A stretch of DNA of 64,000 bases from positions 18,679,246 to 18,743,245 of the forward strand of contig NC_133659.1 of the NCBI RefSeq assembly GCF_037893015.1. The letters are read 5' to 3'. The notes beneath the pieces are model-generated. The model was not told the DNA's origin. It was given only the letters and a program-made list of their open reading frames with translations, and did no database searches. Positions 23,815 to 36,926 of the stretch are shown one piece after another (within the stretch, counting starts at the first letter, position 1; the number at the start of each line of letters is the position of its first letter). Source of the stretch: Macrotis lagotis. Lineage: Eukaryota > Chordata > Mammalia > Peramelemorphia > Peramelidae. The translations under genes and the position numbers were made by a program.

Positions 23815-26800
23815 GTAAGGTGTGGGATGGGAGAGTGAGAATGCACTGGATGTCGGGGGGGTAAGACCCTGGGTAATGTGCTGGACTGGGCTGCCATGGG
23901 TCAGAGGTGAGACATGAACAAAGGTATTTATGAAAGTTTCTATGTGGTATTCAATGATACCTCCAAGAAGATGTTGATAAAGCCATTGCACATTTGTTGA
24001 GAATTTTACATTCATTATTCCATTTGATCCCAACACACCCCTTTGAGAGAGTTATTACATATGTCATTACATATTATCAACTGTCTAAGGTCCTTGATGC
24101 AGAAGACCAACATTCTCAGGTCCTACCAAACTGTAATGACTTCAGATAAGGGGATGGGGATAGACCCTTAGGGTATCTGTGACCTGAGGCCAAGCCTTGC
24201 GAAGTTTAGACATGTCCATGACCATGTGGGCAGCAGCATTGATTGATTTTTCCTCTGGCCTCTTACAAAGACCAACTACTGAATTTTGAAAGCACTTTAA
24301 TCAGTATCAGACAGACCCAACCAAACAACCAATTAATCATTTAACAAACATTTCATAAGAGCTTGTGCCTGATACTATTCTAGGTGTTGCAGATTAAGAA
24401 AACAAAAAACACAGTTGTCCCTGCCTTCTGGAAGCTTCCATTCATCCCACTGCAATGAAATTGTTAATGACTCAAATGTTAATTTTGAAGTCTTGACCAT
24501 GTATCAAACTTCTGAGTTGTTCTTTGGATAGATTCCTTGTTGAGCATGCTACCTTGAATGCAGCAGCCATTTCCAGATATACTCCTTTTGGAATTTTGTT
24601 TCCATCAAAGCTCAGTTTCAGGAAATTATCTCCTACCAGAACCCTTCCTGATCCTTTCCAGGTGCTAGTCTCCCTTCAAATCAGGTAGAATTTTATTTGT
24701 ATGTATTCTGTATTTACTTATATATGCCCAGATTAATTCTTTTCCATGTCTATTCCTCATAGAAAGGAACTGTTTGGTATTTGTGATTGTCTACTCACTC
24801 CTAACACAGAATTTGAGATATAGCTTTATCATTCAATCTTTATTTGGGTGAACTTATATGAAGTCAGTGGAATTGGATTACACTGAATTGAGTGGACCCT
24901 AATGGAATGGATTTTTCTCATTGCTAGAATTTTCTCTAACAGTACAACTGAAAGGCAATGAAAATTTGCAACTCAAAATAATTATTTTACAGCTTTTCAA
25001 AAAATATGGAAATATTTTCTGCATACATTTGGGTGGTGCTACCTTCATGACGGTAACTGGAATGCCACTGATCAAGGAGGTCCTGATCAACCAAGACCAG
25101 GTGTTTGCTGATCGACCCCAAGTTCCTATTCACTCCCATGTCTTTAAATCATTTGGTGAGTTCATTGAATTATGATAAATATTTTTCATGTACAGGAATC
25201 TGAAAGTTATTCCTGAAGGATTACAACCCATTGTAGAGGTCTTGTGGCTACAGCAAATACGAGACAAAAAAATTGACCTTTGGGGCTTCCTACTTTCTTG
25301 TCTGGAAGTGGGGAGAGAGGGATAGGATTGAAGGGAAAGGCAAATGAGAATCATGAAGAAGTACAAATCCACCCCATAGGAGAATCAGTTACATTAAGGA
25401 CAAGAAAATTCAGTTGGGAGGGGCAAAGGGAAGCATGATGAACATCTTTAACTGTTTGAAGATCTTTTGATAAAAAGTTATTACCCTTGTTTTCTTGGTT
25501 CAAGAACCAGCAGCAAATGATGAGTTATAGAGGAGAACACTTTGGCTTTACATTAGGAAAAACTTCCCAACCATCAGAGTTGTACAACGATAAAGTAGTT
25601 TTTGGCAGAAGTGGTAGATTCCTCCTCACCGAAAGTCTTTTCTTGTTGATTGCTGGGTACAAGGTAGACTATATGACCCTGAAATCCTGTCCAACTCTAT
25701 GATTCTGTTGGTAGGCCCTTTGAACCACATGATGGGGCAGATACTAGTAGAATCACTTGCATCTGAAGAAGTTCAATAAAAATCAAAATCCCAGGTCAAA
25801 CTTTTTTTGTTGTTTTTTGTTTGTTTAAATTTTAAAAATATATTTGATTTTTAATTTATGGAATAAAGTAAGCATTTCTATAACAGAGTATAGTAAAATG
25901 ATGATTGAATATGAAACTGCAAATTTACTATGTACAACTTAATATTCTATTCAAATATACAGCAAAATTATCCTGTAAATTTCTTTTTCCCCCCCTCTCC
26001 TGTACTTCATAGAGATGGCTTTAGACCCAAATATATAGATAGATAGATAGATATAGGTATATATGTATATATGTGAAGTTATTCTATACATATTGCTATT
26101 TATAATTTCTTTCTCTGGATGAAAATAACATTTTTCTTCATATGTCCTTTATAGTTAATGTGAATAATTATAATGGAAAAAAATTATCAAAGTTGTTCAT
26201 GAAATAATGTTGCTCTTGGGGCAGCTAGGTGGTACAGTGGATAAAGTACCGGCCCTGGAGTCAGGAGTACCTGGGTTCAAATCCGGTTTCAGACATTTGA
26301 TAATGACCTAGCTGTGTGGCCTTGGGCAAGCCACTTAACCCCATTGGCTTTGCAAAAAAAAACCTTAAAAAAAAATAACGTTGCTCTTATTGTATTCCAT
26401 GTTGTCTTAATTCTCATTTCATAGTCTTTGTTAATTAAGCATGCAAATTTTTCCAGTCTTTTCTAAGATCACTGAACTCATAATTTCTTATACCACAGTG
26501 CTATTCCATCACAATCATATGCTACAACTTGTTCAGTTAATTGATGGACATCCTTACAATGTCTGACTTTTCAGCACTACAAAGGGAGCTACTCCTCTCT
26601 TTGTAGCTACTACTGCTACAACTACAAGAGAGCCTTTGATTAAAATTTTGTAACACTTTAGTAACTATAATTCCAGATTTTTCTCCAAAATGTTTGAATT
26701 ATTTCAAAATTTCACAGATAAGGAATTAATGTTCCAGTTTTTGGTAGTTGTAAAATGATATCTCAAGGTTGCTTTAATATGCCCTTCTATAATCAATAAT

Positions 26801-29800
26801 GATTTACAAAATTTTTTTCACATTATCATAAGTTGTTTTAAATTCTTCAGTGGAAAACTACCTTTCAACATTTGACCATTTATCAAATGACAAACGATGC
26901 ACACTCTTTAAAATCTGATAAAGTTCTTTCTTTCTATATTTTAGATATAAGATCTTTCTGTGGAAAAACTGTCGATAAAATTTTTTCACCATTTTTTTTC
27001 TTTCCTTCTGATCTTGGCTGTATTAATTTTAATTCTACTAAACTTTTTTTAATTTACTACAATTGAAATTATTATTTCAAACATAGCTTTGCTTTCTACT
27101 TTTTTTCTTTATTCATAAATTGTTCATCTATCCATAAGTCTGATAAGTTATATCTTCTTTGTTTCTCTAATTTTCCCTTATATCTAAGTAATGTGTTCAT
27201 TTTGACCTTATCTTGGTAAATGCTCTGAGATACCATTGCATTCTCAGTTTCCATCATACTACTGTTTATTTTTCCCAAAAATTTTGAACAAATAATGAAT
27301 TACTATCCCAAAATCTTAAGTCTTTACACTTGCCAAATGCAAGGTTATTACGGTTATTTGTTGCCATAAGGTATACATGTACTCCATTAAGGTCATCTAC
27401 GTTCCTATTGTGCAGCCAGTGCCAGTCTAAATAATTCCTGCCTTATGTTGCAATTTTAGATCTAGGACTTTTAAACTTCCTTCCTGTGCACTTTTTTTCT
27501 CATTAATTTTTTTTAGGTTTTTTTTTTAGTTGTTGTTCTTTTTGCAAGGTAATGGGGTTAAGTGGCTTGCCCAAGGCCACACAGCTAGGTCATGATTAAG
27601 TGTCTGAGACTGGATTTGAACTCAGGGACTCCTGACTCCAGGGTCTGTGCTCTATTCACTGCACCACCTAGCACCCCTCTCATTAATTATTTATTCGATA
27701 TTCTTTACTTTTTGTTTTTCTAAATCAAATTATTTCCTTCTAATTCAGCAAGTTAAATTATTGGGTAAAATTTTAATTTTTACTATATTGGCCCAGCCTA
27801 CCAATATAGCTCCAAAAATTTGAATCTGACTTTTTTTTTGTATAATTTTTAAAAAGTTTTGTTTATATAGTTCCTGGATTTAGTTATTTGTCTATTTATT
27901 TTTTGGCAAGTGGACTCCCAGATTTTTTTTAATGTCTAAAGTTACTTTAGAGTATTTTTTACTTTCTCTTCTTTCAGAACTTTGTGATGTAGGAATGCTT
28001 ATGATTTATGTGGATTTACTTATTATAGCTTGCTACTTTGCTAAAAATTGTTCATTGTTTCACATAACTTTTTGTGCTGAGTCTTTGGGATTTTCCAAGC
28101 ATATTATGCTATCTGCAAAAAGAGATTCCCTATTCTGATTCCTTCCCTAGTCTAATTTCTTCAATTTCCTTTTTTGTTTTCTTAATGTCATTGTCAGGAT
28201 TTCCAATACAAGTCTGAATAATTTTCATGACAGTGGGCATCCTTGTTTCGTATTTGATTTAACTTGGGAGGTCTTGAGTTTATCATCATTACATATAATG
28301 CTTGCTGATAATTTTAGATAAATATTTTCTTTTATCAATTTAAGAAAACATCCATTTCTACCAATATGTTCAAGTGTTTTTTTTTAAGGTTTTTTTCCAA
28401 GGTAAATGCAACTAAGTGGCTTGCCCAAGGCCACTCAGCTAGGTCATTATTAAGTGTCAGAGGATGGATTTGAACTCAGGTACTCCTGACTCCAGGGCTG
28501 GTGCTCTATCCACCGCACCACCTAGTCACCCCAAGTGTTTTTTAATAGAAATGAATGTTGTACTTGATCAAAAACTTTGTCTACACTTTTGAAATAACCA
28601 TATGATCTTTTAAACTTTTACTGTTTATATAATCAATTATGTTAATAGCTTCTTTATGTTAATAAATTCCTGCATTCCCTGCAATTTTATTTAATTGTAA
28701 TGTGCCATTTTTGTAATCTTTTAGTTAGAATGCCATTTATAAATTTTGCATCTATATTCATTATTTTAATTATTCTATCATATTCTTTCTCTGTTTTTAC
28801 TCTTTCTGTTACTCTTTCTGTTTTAGGTATGTGTTATATTTGTTTCATAAAAGAAGTTCGGTAGAATCCCTTCTTTAAACAACATAACAAATAATTTATT
28901 CAATATTAGAATTAGTTAATCTTTAGAATTCACTTAATTCATAGGTGATTTTTTTTTAGGAAGCTCATTTATAGATTGTTATTTTGGAGGGGTTGTATTT
29001 TTTCTAAAATGAATCTACTTAAATTTTCGATTTCCTATTCTGCTAATCTGAGCAATTTATATTTTTTATAAATATTCTTTCATTAACTTAAATTATTAAA
29101 TTTGATGGCATGTAATTGAGCAAAATAGCTCCTTATAATTGCTCTAATTCCATTTTCATTAGTAGTATATTCACCTTTTTTCATTTTTATTTGTAGTGAT
29201 TTGGTTTAGTTCTCTTTCAAAAAATCATATTAAATAATTTTTTGAAAAATACATTGTTTATTTTCATAAAATCAACTTTTAGCTTTATTAATTCTGTCTT
29301 TTTTTACTCTCAATTTTATTAATCCCACTTTTAATCTTTAGGATTTCCAATTTAGTGTTTGATTGGGGATTTTTAATTTGTTCTTTTTCTAGTTTTTTTT
29401 TATTAGTTTACCTAATACATAGTCTGTTCTTTCTCTATTTTATAGATTCAGTCATTTAGAGATAGAAATTTCCCTCTAATCACTGCTTTTGCTATAGCAT
29501 ATAAGTTTTGATTTGCTGTCTCATATACTGTCATTCTCTTTAATGAAATTATTATTTGGTTATATGATTGATTCTTTAATGGAATTCTTTTTATGATTAG
29601 GTTGTTTAATCCCCAATTAGTTTTTAATCTATTTTTCCTTGGTCCTTCATTATAGGTAATTTTTTGTATTATATTTTAAAATGTTACTTTTAATATTTCT
29701 TATTTTAATATTTTGTTTTTGACTTTTAGATTTTTATGTAGTAATATTTAGTCAATCTTTGTAATGATATTATCCTGAAAAAAGTATCTTCCTTTTTATT

Positions 29801-32585
29801 TCTATTTAATTCTTTCTAGATATCTGTCCTATACAGTTTATCTAAAATTCTATTTACCTCCTTAACTTCTTTCTTATTTATTTTTTGGTTAGCTTGATCT
29901 AGTTTTGAGAGAGGAAGATGAAACAACCTTATTATTAAACAACTTTCTTCTATCTCTACCTTTAATTCATTTAACTTGCCTTTTAAAAATTTTACTGCTA
30001 TACTGTTTGGTTCATATAGATTCAGAATTGATATTACTTCATTGTCCATAGTATATTTTATTAAAATGTTGCTACCTGTTTATCTCTTTTAATCAAATCT
30101 ATTTTAGCCGTAATATTGTCTGAGATCATAATAGATACCACTGCTTTTATTTGTGACATTAACAGAAGCATACTTCAACTGTTCATTTTAACTCTGCAAG
30201 TATCTGATTTTTAGATGTTTCTTGAAACAATATATGGTAAAATTCTTATTTTTAATCCATTTTGCTACCCATTTCCATTTTTATGGGTAAATCCATCCTG
30301 TAGGAATCTAGAGATAGAATTATTATCTATGAATTTCTCCTAATCCTTTGTAAACTATTTTTTCTCCAACTTTCTTTTTACCATATCCCTTTTACCTTAT
30401 CTTGTTCCCCTTAAAAGTCACTCCTTTATCTATTCACTGGATCCTCCTAATTTCAATCTGTGTACATCCCTCTACAAGTCTTTCTCTCATCCTATTCCCC
30501 AGTTTTCTTACCTCTAACAGACCTTAAGATTTCTAAACCTCTATGCACATATATCTTGTTTCTCCTTCAACCCAGATGAGAATAAGGTTCTAATATTACC
30601 AAGGCTTCATCTCACCTGCTTCCTCTATATTAATTTTTCCATTCACATCCTATTTTAAGAGATATTTTCTCCTTTTACTCTTTTCCTGCCGATTTTTTTC
30701 TTTTAAAAATCACCTTTTCATGCACAATTCAGCCCTACATTCCATTCAAATTATCTCATTGATTATAACAGCTTTAAGATTGATATTACTACCAATGAAA
30801 ACAAATAATTGCTACTATTAATAATATTTCATGTGTCATAAATGAGCAGTTCGATCTTAATCAGAACCCTATAATTATTCTTTAATGATTTCCTTATATT
30901 TTTTCTGTATCTTTTAAAATAAATTTTCCAGTGAATTCTTGTCTTTTTGTTATAAATACCTGAAAGTCTTTCAGGTCATTAACTGTCCTTTTTTTTCAGT
31001 ATTATACTGAACTTTGTTGGATAATTTATTCTACTACGCCAGATTCTTTGTTCTTTGAAATAAAACCATGCCTTTACTCTATAATGTGCCCTTAAATTGG
31101 AATATTCTTATTCCCCTTTCTTAGTCTCTTGAAATTCTTTAAAGAACCAATTCACATTTTTAACTTCTCTATTAATCTTTCCCTTGCCAATAATCATTTC
31201 TTCTCTGATATCATCCAATTGTACTCATCTTGAACATTTCTATTTATTTATAATAGTGACCCATACCAGGGCTTAGCAAGATGTCCAAGACATAATAGTA
31301 ATAATGGTTTATTGTTTGTATTTATGTATTTATGGAGGAGTTTCTGGCTTTATCTTCCCAATAATATGGAAATTTAATTTCTATTAGAAATGGGCCAGTC
31401 TGACACTGCCTGTATCACTGTCAGTCCTTAATGTGGGCTTTATTTACCTTCAATGAATGCCTAACACAGTCTTGTTGAATGAATGAGTGAAAAGTCTAGG
31501 ATGGATACTTTGAAATTTGGAAAAAAATATAGGATCTCAGAGAAGCTCATCAGTGACCCGAGACTGCTTGGATCTGAATTGGAATCTCTTCTCAAGATTC
31601 TGAATAAATGACCACACAGATCTTGCTTTAAGACCATTGAGGATGGGGAGTCCATTACCTTTCAGAGAAGCCCATGACACTCTAAGACAATTTTAAGTGG
31701 TCAGAAGTTTGCCCTTTGGAGCCAAGTACACACACAGACAGACACACACACACAGACACACACACACACACACAGACACACATACACATAGACACATAGA
31801 CACACACACAGACACAGACACACACACAGAGACACACAGAGACAGACACAGACACACATACAGACACAGACACACACACACACACACACAAAGTTATTCT
31901 CTCTTCTACATGACACTATCAATACAACTCTGCTGATTTTCTACTAACTCTTCTCTCTTTTTATCATCTGTCACATTGTATAATATGAAATCTCCAACTA
32001 CTATGAACTCCCATGATTCTCTTGACCCAGACATATCTTTCTACTTCTTTTCTTTTATGTTTTTGGCAAGAATATGCCACCTTTTTAGCATCTTTTTACT
32101 CTCATAAACTGTCTCTGTTATTTGATCTTTTTAATACACTGGTAAAACTGGACTCTGGTGTCATGTGAAGATGCACCATTCATAAATCAACTCAATATAA
32201 AGACATTCTGCCTTTGATGCATGCAAGTAAAGGCATCTCAGCCTGGGATCCCCCTTTAGGCCTGGCATACCTAAAGGAGTATGGTAATTAATGCATTGCA
32301 AAAGATCTTTCCTGTCTAAAAGCAGGACTTTCAAGTTAATCTGCCAGTCTCAAAGCAGAAAGCATACCACTATGAGACAGCCAGGAATAATGAATCACAG
32401 ACTGGAGAGTCTCAAAGTCTTGATTTGGCTTTTGGCTCTGCCACATTCTACCTGTGTGACCTTGGTTAAGTCTCTTCTCCGCTCTAGATCTCAAATTCCT
32501 TCAAGAAAAATCAGGAATTCAGATTTCATTACTCTATATTTTTTTTCAATTCAAATTCAATTCTATGATTATATATATATGTATA

Positions 32586-32642
<57 letters not shown>

Positions 32643-35600
32643 CTGGCAGAGAAGAGACCTGTGCTAAACAGTGAGAGGTTTGAGTTAAGATATCTCACAA
32701 TAGAGTAGCAAAGTATGATGAAATTTGAACAAGAATCGAATGTTGAATGTTTATTATTATATTGTCAACAGGGCACCTTATTGGTTCCAGATGGCACTGA
32801 GAAAAAGAACAGTGGCATTCACAGACTAAGACATTGCTGCTCCGTATGGACCATGATACCGATGGCATCAGCGAGATGCCAACACAAAGAATGATTTAGG
32901 CTACTCAAAGTCGATTTGGTCATCCAGATTAGGACTTGGACTCTTTCACATTCTTAACTATCCTCCTCCAAGTGGAAAGTCATTCAGCAACCAGTTTATC
33001 AGGCTGAGGATACATGCTCACAGTTATATGCCCCAAGATACACGATCTATTTGCACACCCTCAGGACCTCCGAGCCTGGACATGAACTTGAGTTTTATCT
33101 TTAAAGCTTAATAGGTATTTCCCTGCCTGTAACAAGTTTCAGGTCCCCAGTTAGTATGCAAGTTTCTTGGCCATAGGAACTTTCTAGTGCTTACTGTTTG
33201 TTTAGCCAGTATAGTGTTTGGTATAATTTTTTTAGTACAGTGTTTTTTAATAACTTGTTCAATTGAGAAATATTGATATGAATACTTATTTTATTACTAC
33301 TATTATTATTATTATTATTATTATTATTATCTAGGCTTAATCACATCTAATGGTCAGGAGTGGCGACAGCAAAGAAGATTTGCCTCAATGACCCTGAGGA
33401 ACTTTGGTTTAGGAAAGAAGACCCTGGAAGATAGGATTCAGGAGGAGGCCCGGTATCTCATTGAGGCGATCAGGGAAGAAAATGGTAAGCACTGGTCAGG
33501 CAGAAATATGTTCCATTGTTGCTGGTTGTTCTTTTGATCAAATTATTATAAAAGAAGATATTTAACTGTGGATGAGAGGAGCATGGGAAGAGAGGGCATC
33601 CCTAGAAAAGAGATTGGCAAAATTTCCCCAATGCCACCCTCCAGGGAATGTTTTCAACAAACCAACAGTGTTCTCTAAGAAGAAATGAGCTAGTAGGCAA
33701 AGAAAGGTATTTTAGTGTCCATTTCCTTGAATGCCATTATAATCATTTCCCACCATCAATACATAGATCCGAGTTGTCCAAATTCTTCAAATGTCACCCA
33801 TGGAGTCCTGCCTTGGTTGGTCACATCAGGAATTCACTACATATACACACACTCACATACTCCCCCACACACCCACATCCACATAGTAACACACCTCTTC
33901 CTCTATTGTCTCCTGGTTCTCTTCTCTAACACCTTTTTTTCCCTAATAAAACTTCTTCCTTTCTACTTTATATTCATTCTTCTTTCTTCTCTCTGCTACC
34001 TGGTTAATCTACTTTCTATTCCACAGAACATGTGTGTATATGAGTGTTTATACATATATAATATTGCTACCTTCATCTTAAAATTATTTTTATTATTTTC
34101 TCAACTAATTTATTTTCTTTCTTCTTCCTCCTTCCACTGGGGAAAACAAACAAACCCTAGTAACAAATATAAATAGTCAAGCAAAATACATTCTTACCTT
34201 GGTCATGCCCAGAAACAAATCTCTCATTGTGTAACCTAAGTCCATCACCTATCCATCAGGAGGGGGGGTGGCAGGTGTCATCAATTGTTGTCTGGAAATA
34301 TATTTCATAATACATTGATCATTGTTAAGTTAATCCAAGTTGTCTTTCTTTTCACAATTTTATTATAGAAATTCATTCATTTACTTTTCTTTATCTTTCT
34401 TCTTTTTCCTTATTTTCTTCCCCCCATCCTTATCCACTTCCACTTTCTCCTCCTTCCCTGAAGTTTGCTCTTATTATCATAAATTTAGAGTAAGAAGGAA
34501 CCTTGGAGTCCATTAATCCAACCCTCCCTCCCGTTCTGTAGATAAGTAAACTAGGAAGTGAAGCAGTAAAGGGACTTGCCCAAGGTCAATCTCTGTCAAT
34601 AAATATTTATCAAGTGTACTGTGCTATATCATGAGAATAAAAAGAAAGAAAAAGGAGAGTCTCTATCCTCAAAAACTCCTAGCCTAAGGAAGGAAGACAA
34701 CCTGCAAGAGAAATGAGAAATATTTAATAGTAGAAGTACTAGAACTAAAGTCATCCTGCTAGCAAATGTCAGAGGTTGACTGGATCTTTCTGGTTCTAGG
34801 TTCAGTATATCACACATTACCTTATACTGACTTCTTTTCTCTTCATTCTAATGTCGCCTGCTCTCAATACTCACATGCATGCAAGTAGCCCACAGGTGTA
34901 TATAGTCATGGGCATTATTGATATATGCAAACAAACACCTAGGGATAAACATGAACTTGTGCACCCATGCCCCTTACCCAGACTGACATACTTTTGTGAA
35001 CTTATGCACATGATATTTCAGATATAGAATCACAGGTAGAGGTTAGAAGGGCCCTCAAGGATCTAGTCCAATGCCTTCATTTTATTGATGAATAAATGGA
35101 TGCCAAGTCAGGGGAAGTAACTTGCCTAGAGAACCCTGGGTAACACGTTGAAACGAAATATGTCAATTATGTTCAAGTTTAGACTGAAACATAAAAAAAT
35201 CAGCATAGTTTTTTCCTTGTTCCTTACATCTCTATAAGCAGCAGCTGGTTCTAAAGTGTGCAAATGTGAGTTGACTGGAGGAGGAAGGTCTTGAGGAAAA
35301 AAATGTTTAGGACAGCAAGGTAGAAAGTGAAATGAAGAGTAGTCTATCCCCTTTCTCCTCTGGAGTAGGACAGATAATTCCATTCTCTCCAGATTTCCTC
35401 CAACAAATAAAGAAAAATCAACACCTAAGGGTGAAAGTTAAAGTAGCAAAACCAACCAAAAGTGGCAGAGCAATGTACCTTCTGGGGCACTGAGAGATCT
35501 AGTGTTCCTTCTGGAACAACCATAGGAAATCCAAAGAAAGGTCCCTGTCCTGGGTGATTGGTTGAGTGAAGTGCAAACATCTCCTCCTTGGATCAATAAT

Positions 35601-36880
35601 AAGCAAACCCTAGGAGTAGCCAGGGTGGAGATAACCTGCACCTAATTCAAAGGAATTTTCACTTCTGGGACAGTGTGTTTGTTGGGGGGTTGGGTGGGGG
35701 GAGTCTGGTGTCTGAGCAGCAAAAGGAAAAGAACTTCTACTAAGGGTAGCCAAACTAGATATGGTCCTGGGAAGGAAGGAACCAACACATGCCAGAGGCA
35801 GTGATGCAAGTTGCTACTGGCTGTGGACATTTACAAGTGAACTGAGATCTTGGTCTTGGTCCTAGGCCAGAAGGGAGAATTGAAGGTTATAGCCACTGAG
35901 GGTTCTCTGAGAGTAAGATCATTTCCAGTAGTCTGCTGAGGGGCCCCCAATTGTGGCTTTGAGGGGAGAAGGAATATATAACTTGAGCCTAGGATAAGGC
36001 TCCTGAGGCCTAAGATACTATCCCCATACTACAGCTGTTAAAAATTTAAAAATGAGTAGGCTAAGGTGAAAGAGCCTAACTATACACTCATATAATGGGA
36101 ATAGAGAAGACTGGGGTTTATCTTCATAAGAAGCTGATGAAGCAAAAAAAAGTCTCTCTCCTTACCCAAGTAACATCAAATAACTACTTGCTCAAAAAAG
36201 AATTTATAGAGAAACTCAAAAAGGTTTTAAAAATCAAATAAGAAAAATTGAGGCAAAAACTAAAAAAAAATCAGTACAATTCAAGCAAAACAAAAAAAAT
36301 ATGAAAAGAAAGTAAACCAATGGAAAAGGAGATCCAGAATCTCAAGATAAAAAAAAATGGGTGGAGTAAGGAAAAGTCAATGAGGCTATAAGAAATAAAG
36401 TACTACTAAAATAAAATATAAAGAATGATAAAATGAAAGAGAAATTGAATCACCTTAAAAAGAAAATCAACAGAATTGGAGAACAGATCAAGAAGAGAAA
36501 ACATAAGACAACCTGAAATCTCCCCCCAAAATAATCTTGCTGCAATAATAAAAGAAATAATTAAGGAAAATTGTCCTAAAGTATTAGAACAATAGGGGAA
36601 AGTAGAAACAGAAAAAGCAGTCACCAATCACCAACAGAAATATAAAGTAAATGTATCTATATACATTATATATATTTACATGTATATTTATATAAATATG
36701 TATACATGTGTTAGGGTATATCCAAAATTAAACTGTTGTTTCCACCCAGTTATGAACTGGGGACCTTTTGTGTGTGAGGCAAATGTGAAAACCACTACAC
36801 TACAGAAACCAACTCAAAAACATCATCAGGGTGTATATATGTATGTGAATATGTATATAAGAATGGGTAATATGTATGTC

Positions 36881-36926
<46 letters not shown>

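Larger units (their letters stand above)
25800..31150 (-). mobile_element. Old L1, near full length, minus strand
   Basis: A T-run at 25801-25830 marks the A-tail, followed by a 3' UTR and, on the minus strand, decayed ORF2 up to about 30350. The 29816-30049 reading frame gives an endonuclease-region match: [21 protein letters not shown]. Sequence to about 31150 looks like ORF1 and spacer but is very decayed, so the 5' edge is uncertain. Three SINEs landed in it later. Confidence 0.65.
25156..33334 (+). other. Intron 2, filled by an antisense L1
   Basis: 8179 bp, the largest intron. It holds an old minus-strand L1 (about 25800-31150) with three SINEs in it, a CA/CAGA-rich tract (31724-31891), a MIR-like piece (32395-32530), a TA tract (32570-32641) and an ATT tract at its 3' end. 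No coding potential is seen. Confidence 0.85.

Noticed and set aside
29816-30049. Minus-strand frame as a possible separate gene
   Set aside because: Its sequence matches the L1 ORF2 endonuclease region and it lies in an old antisense L1.
31682-31936. Cysteine/valine-rich and threonine/histidine-rich frames
   Set aside because: They are translations of a CA repeat.
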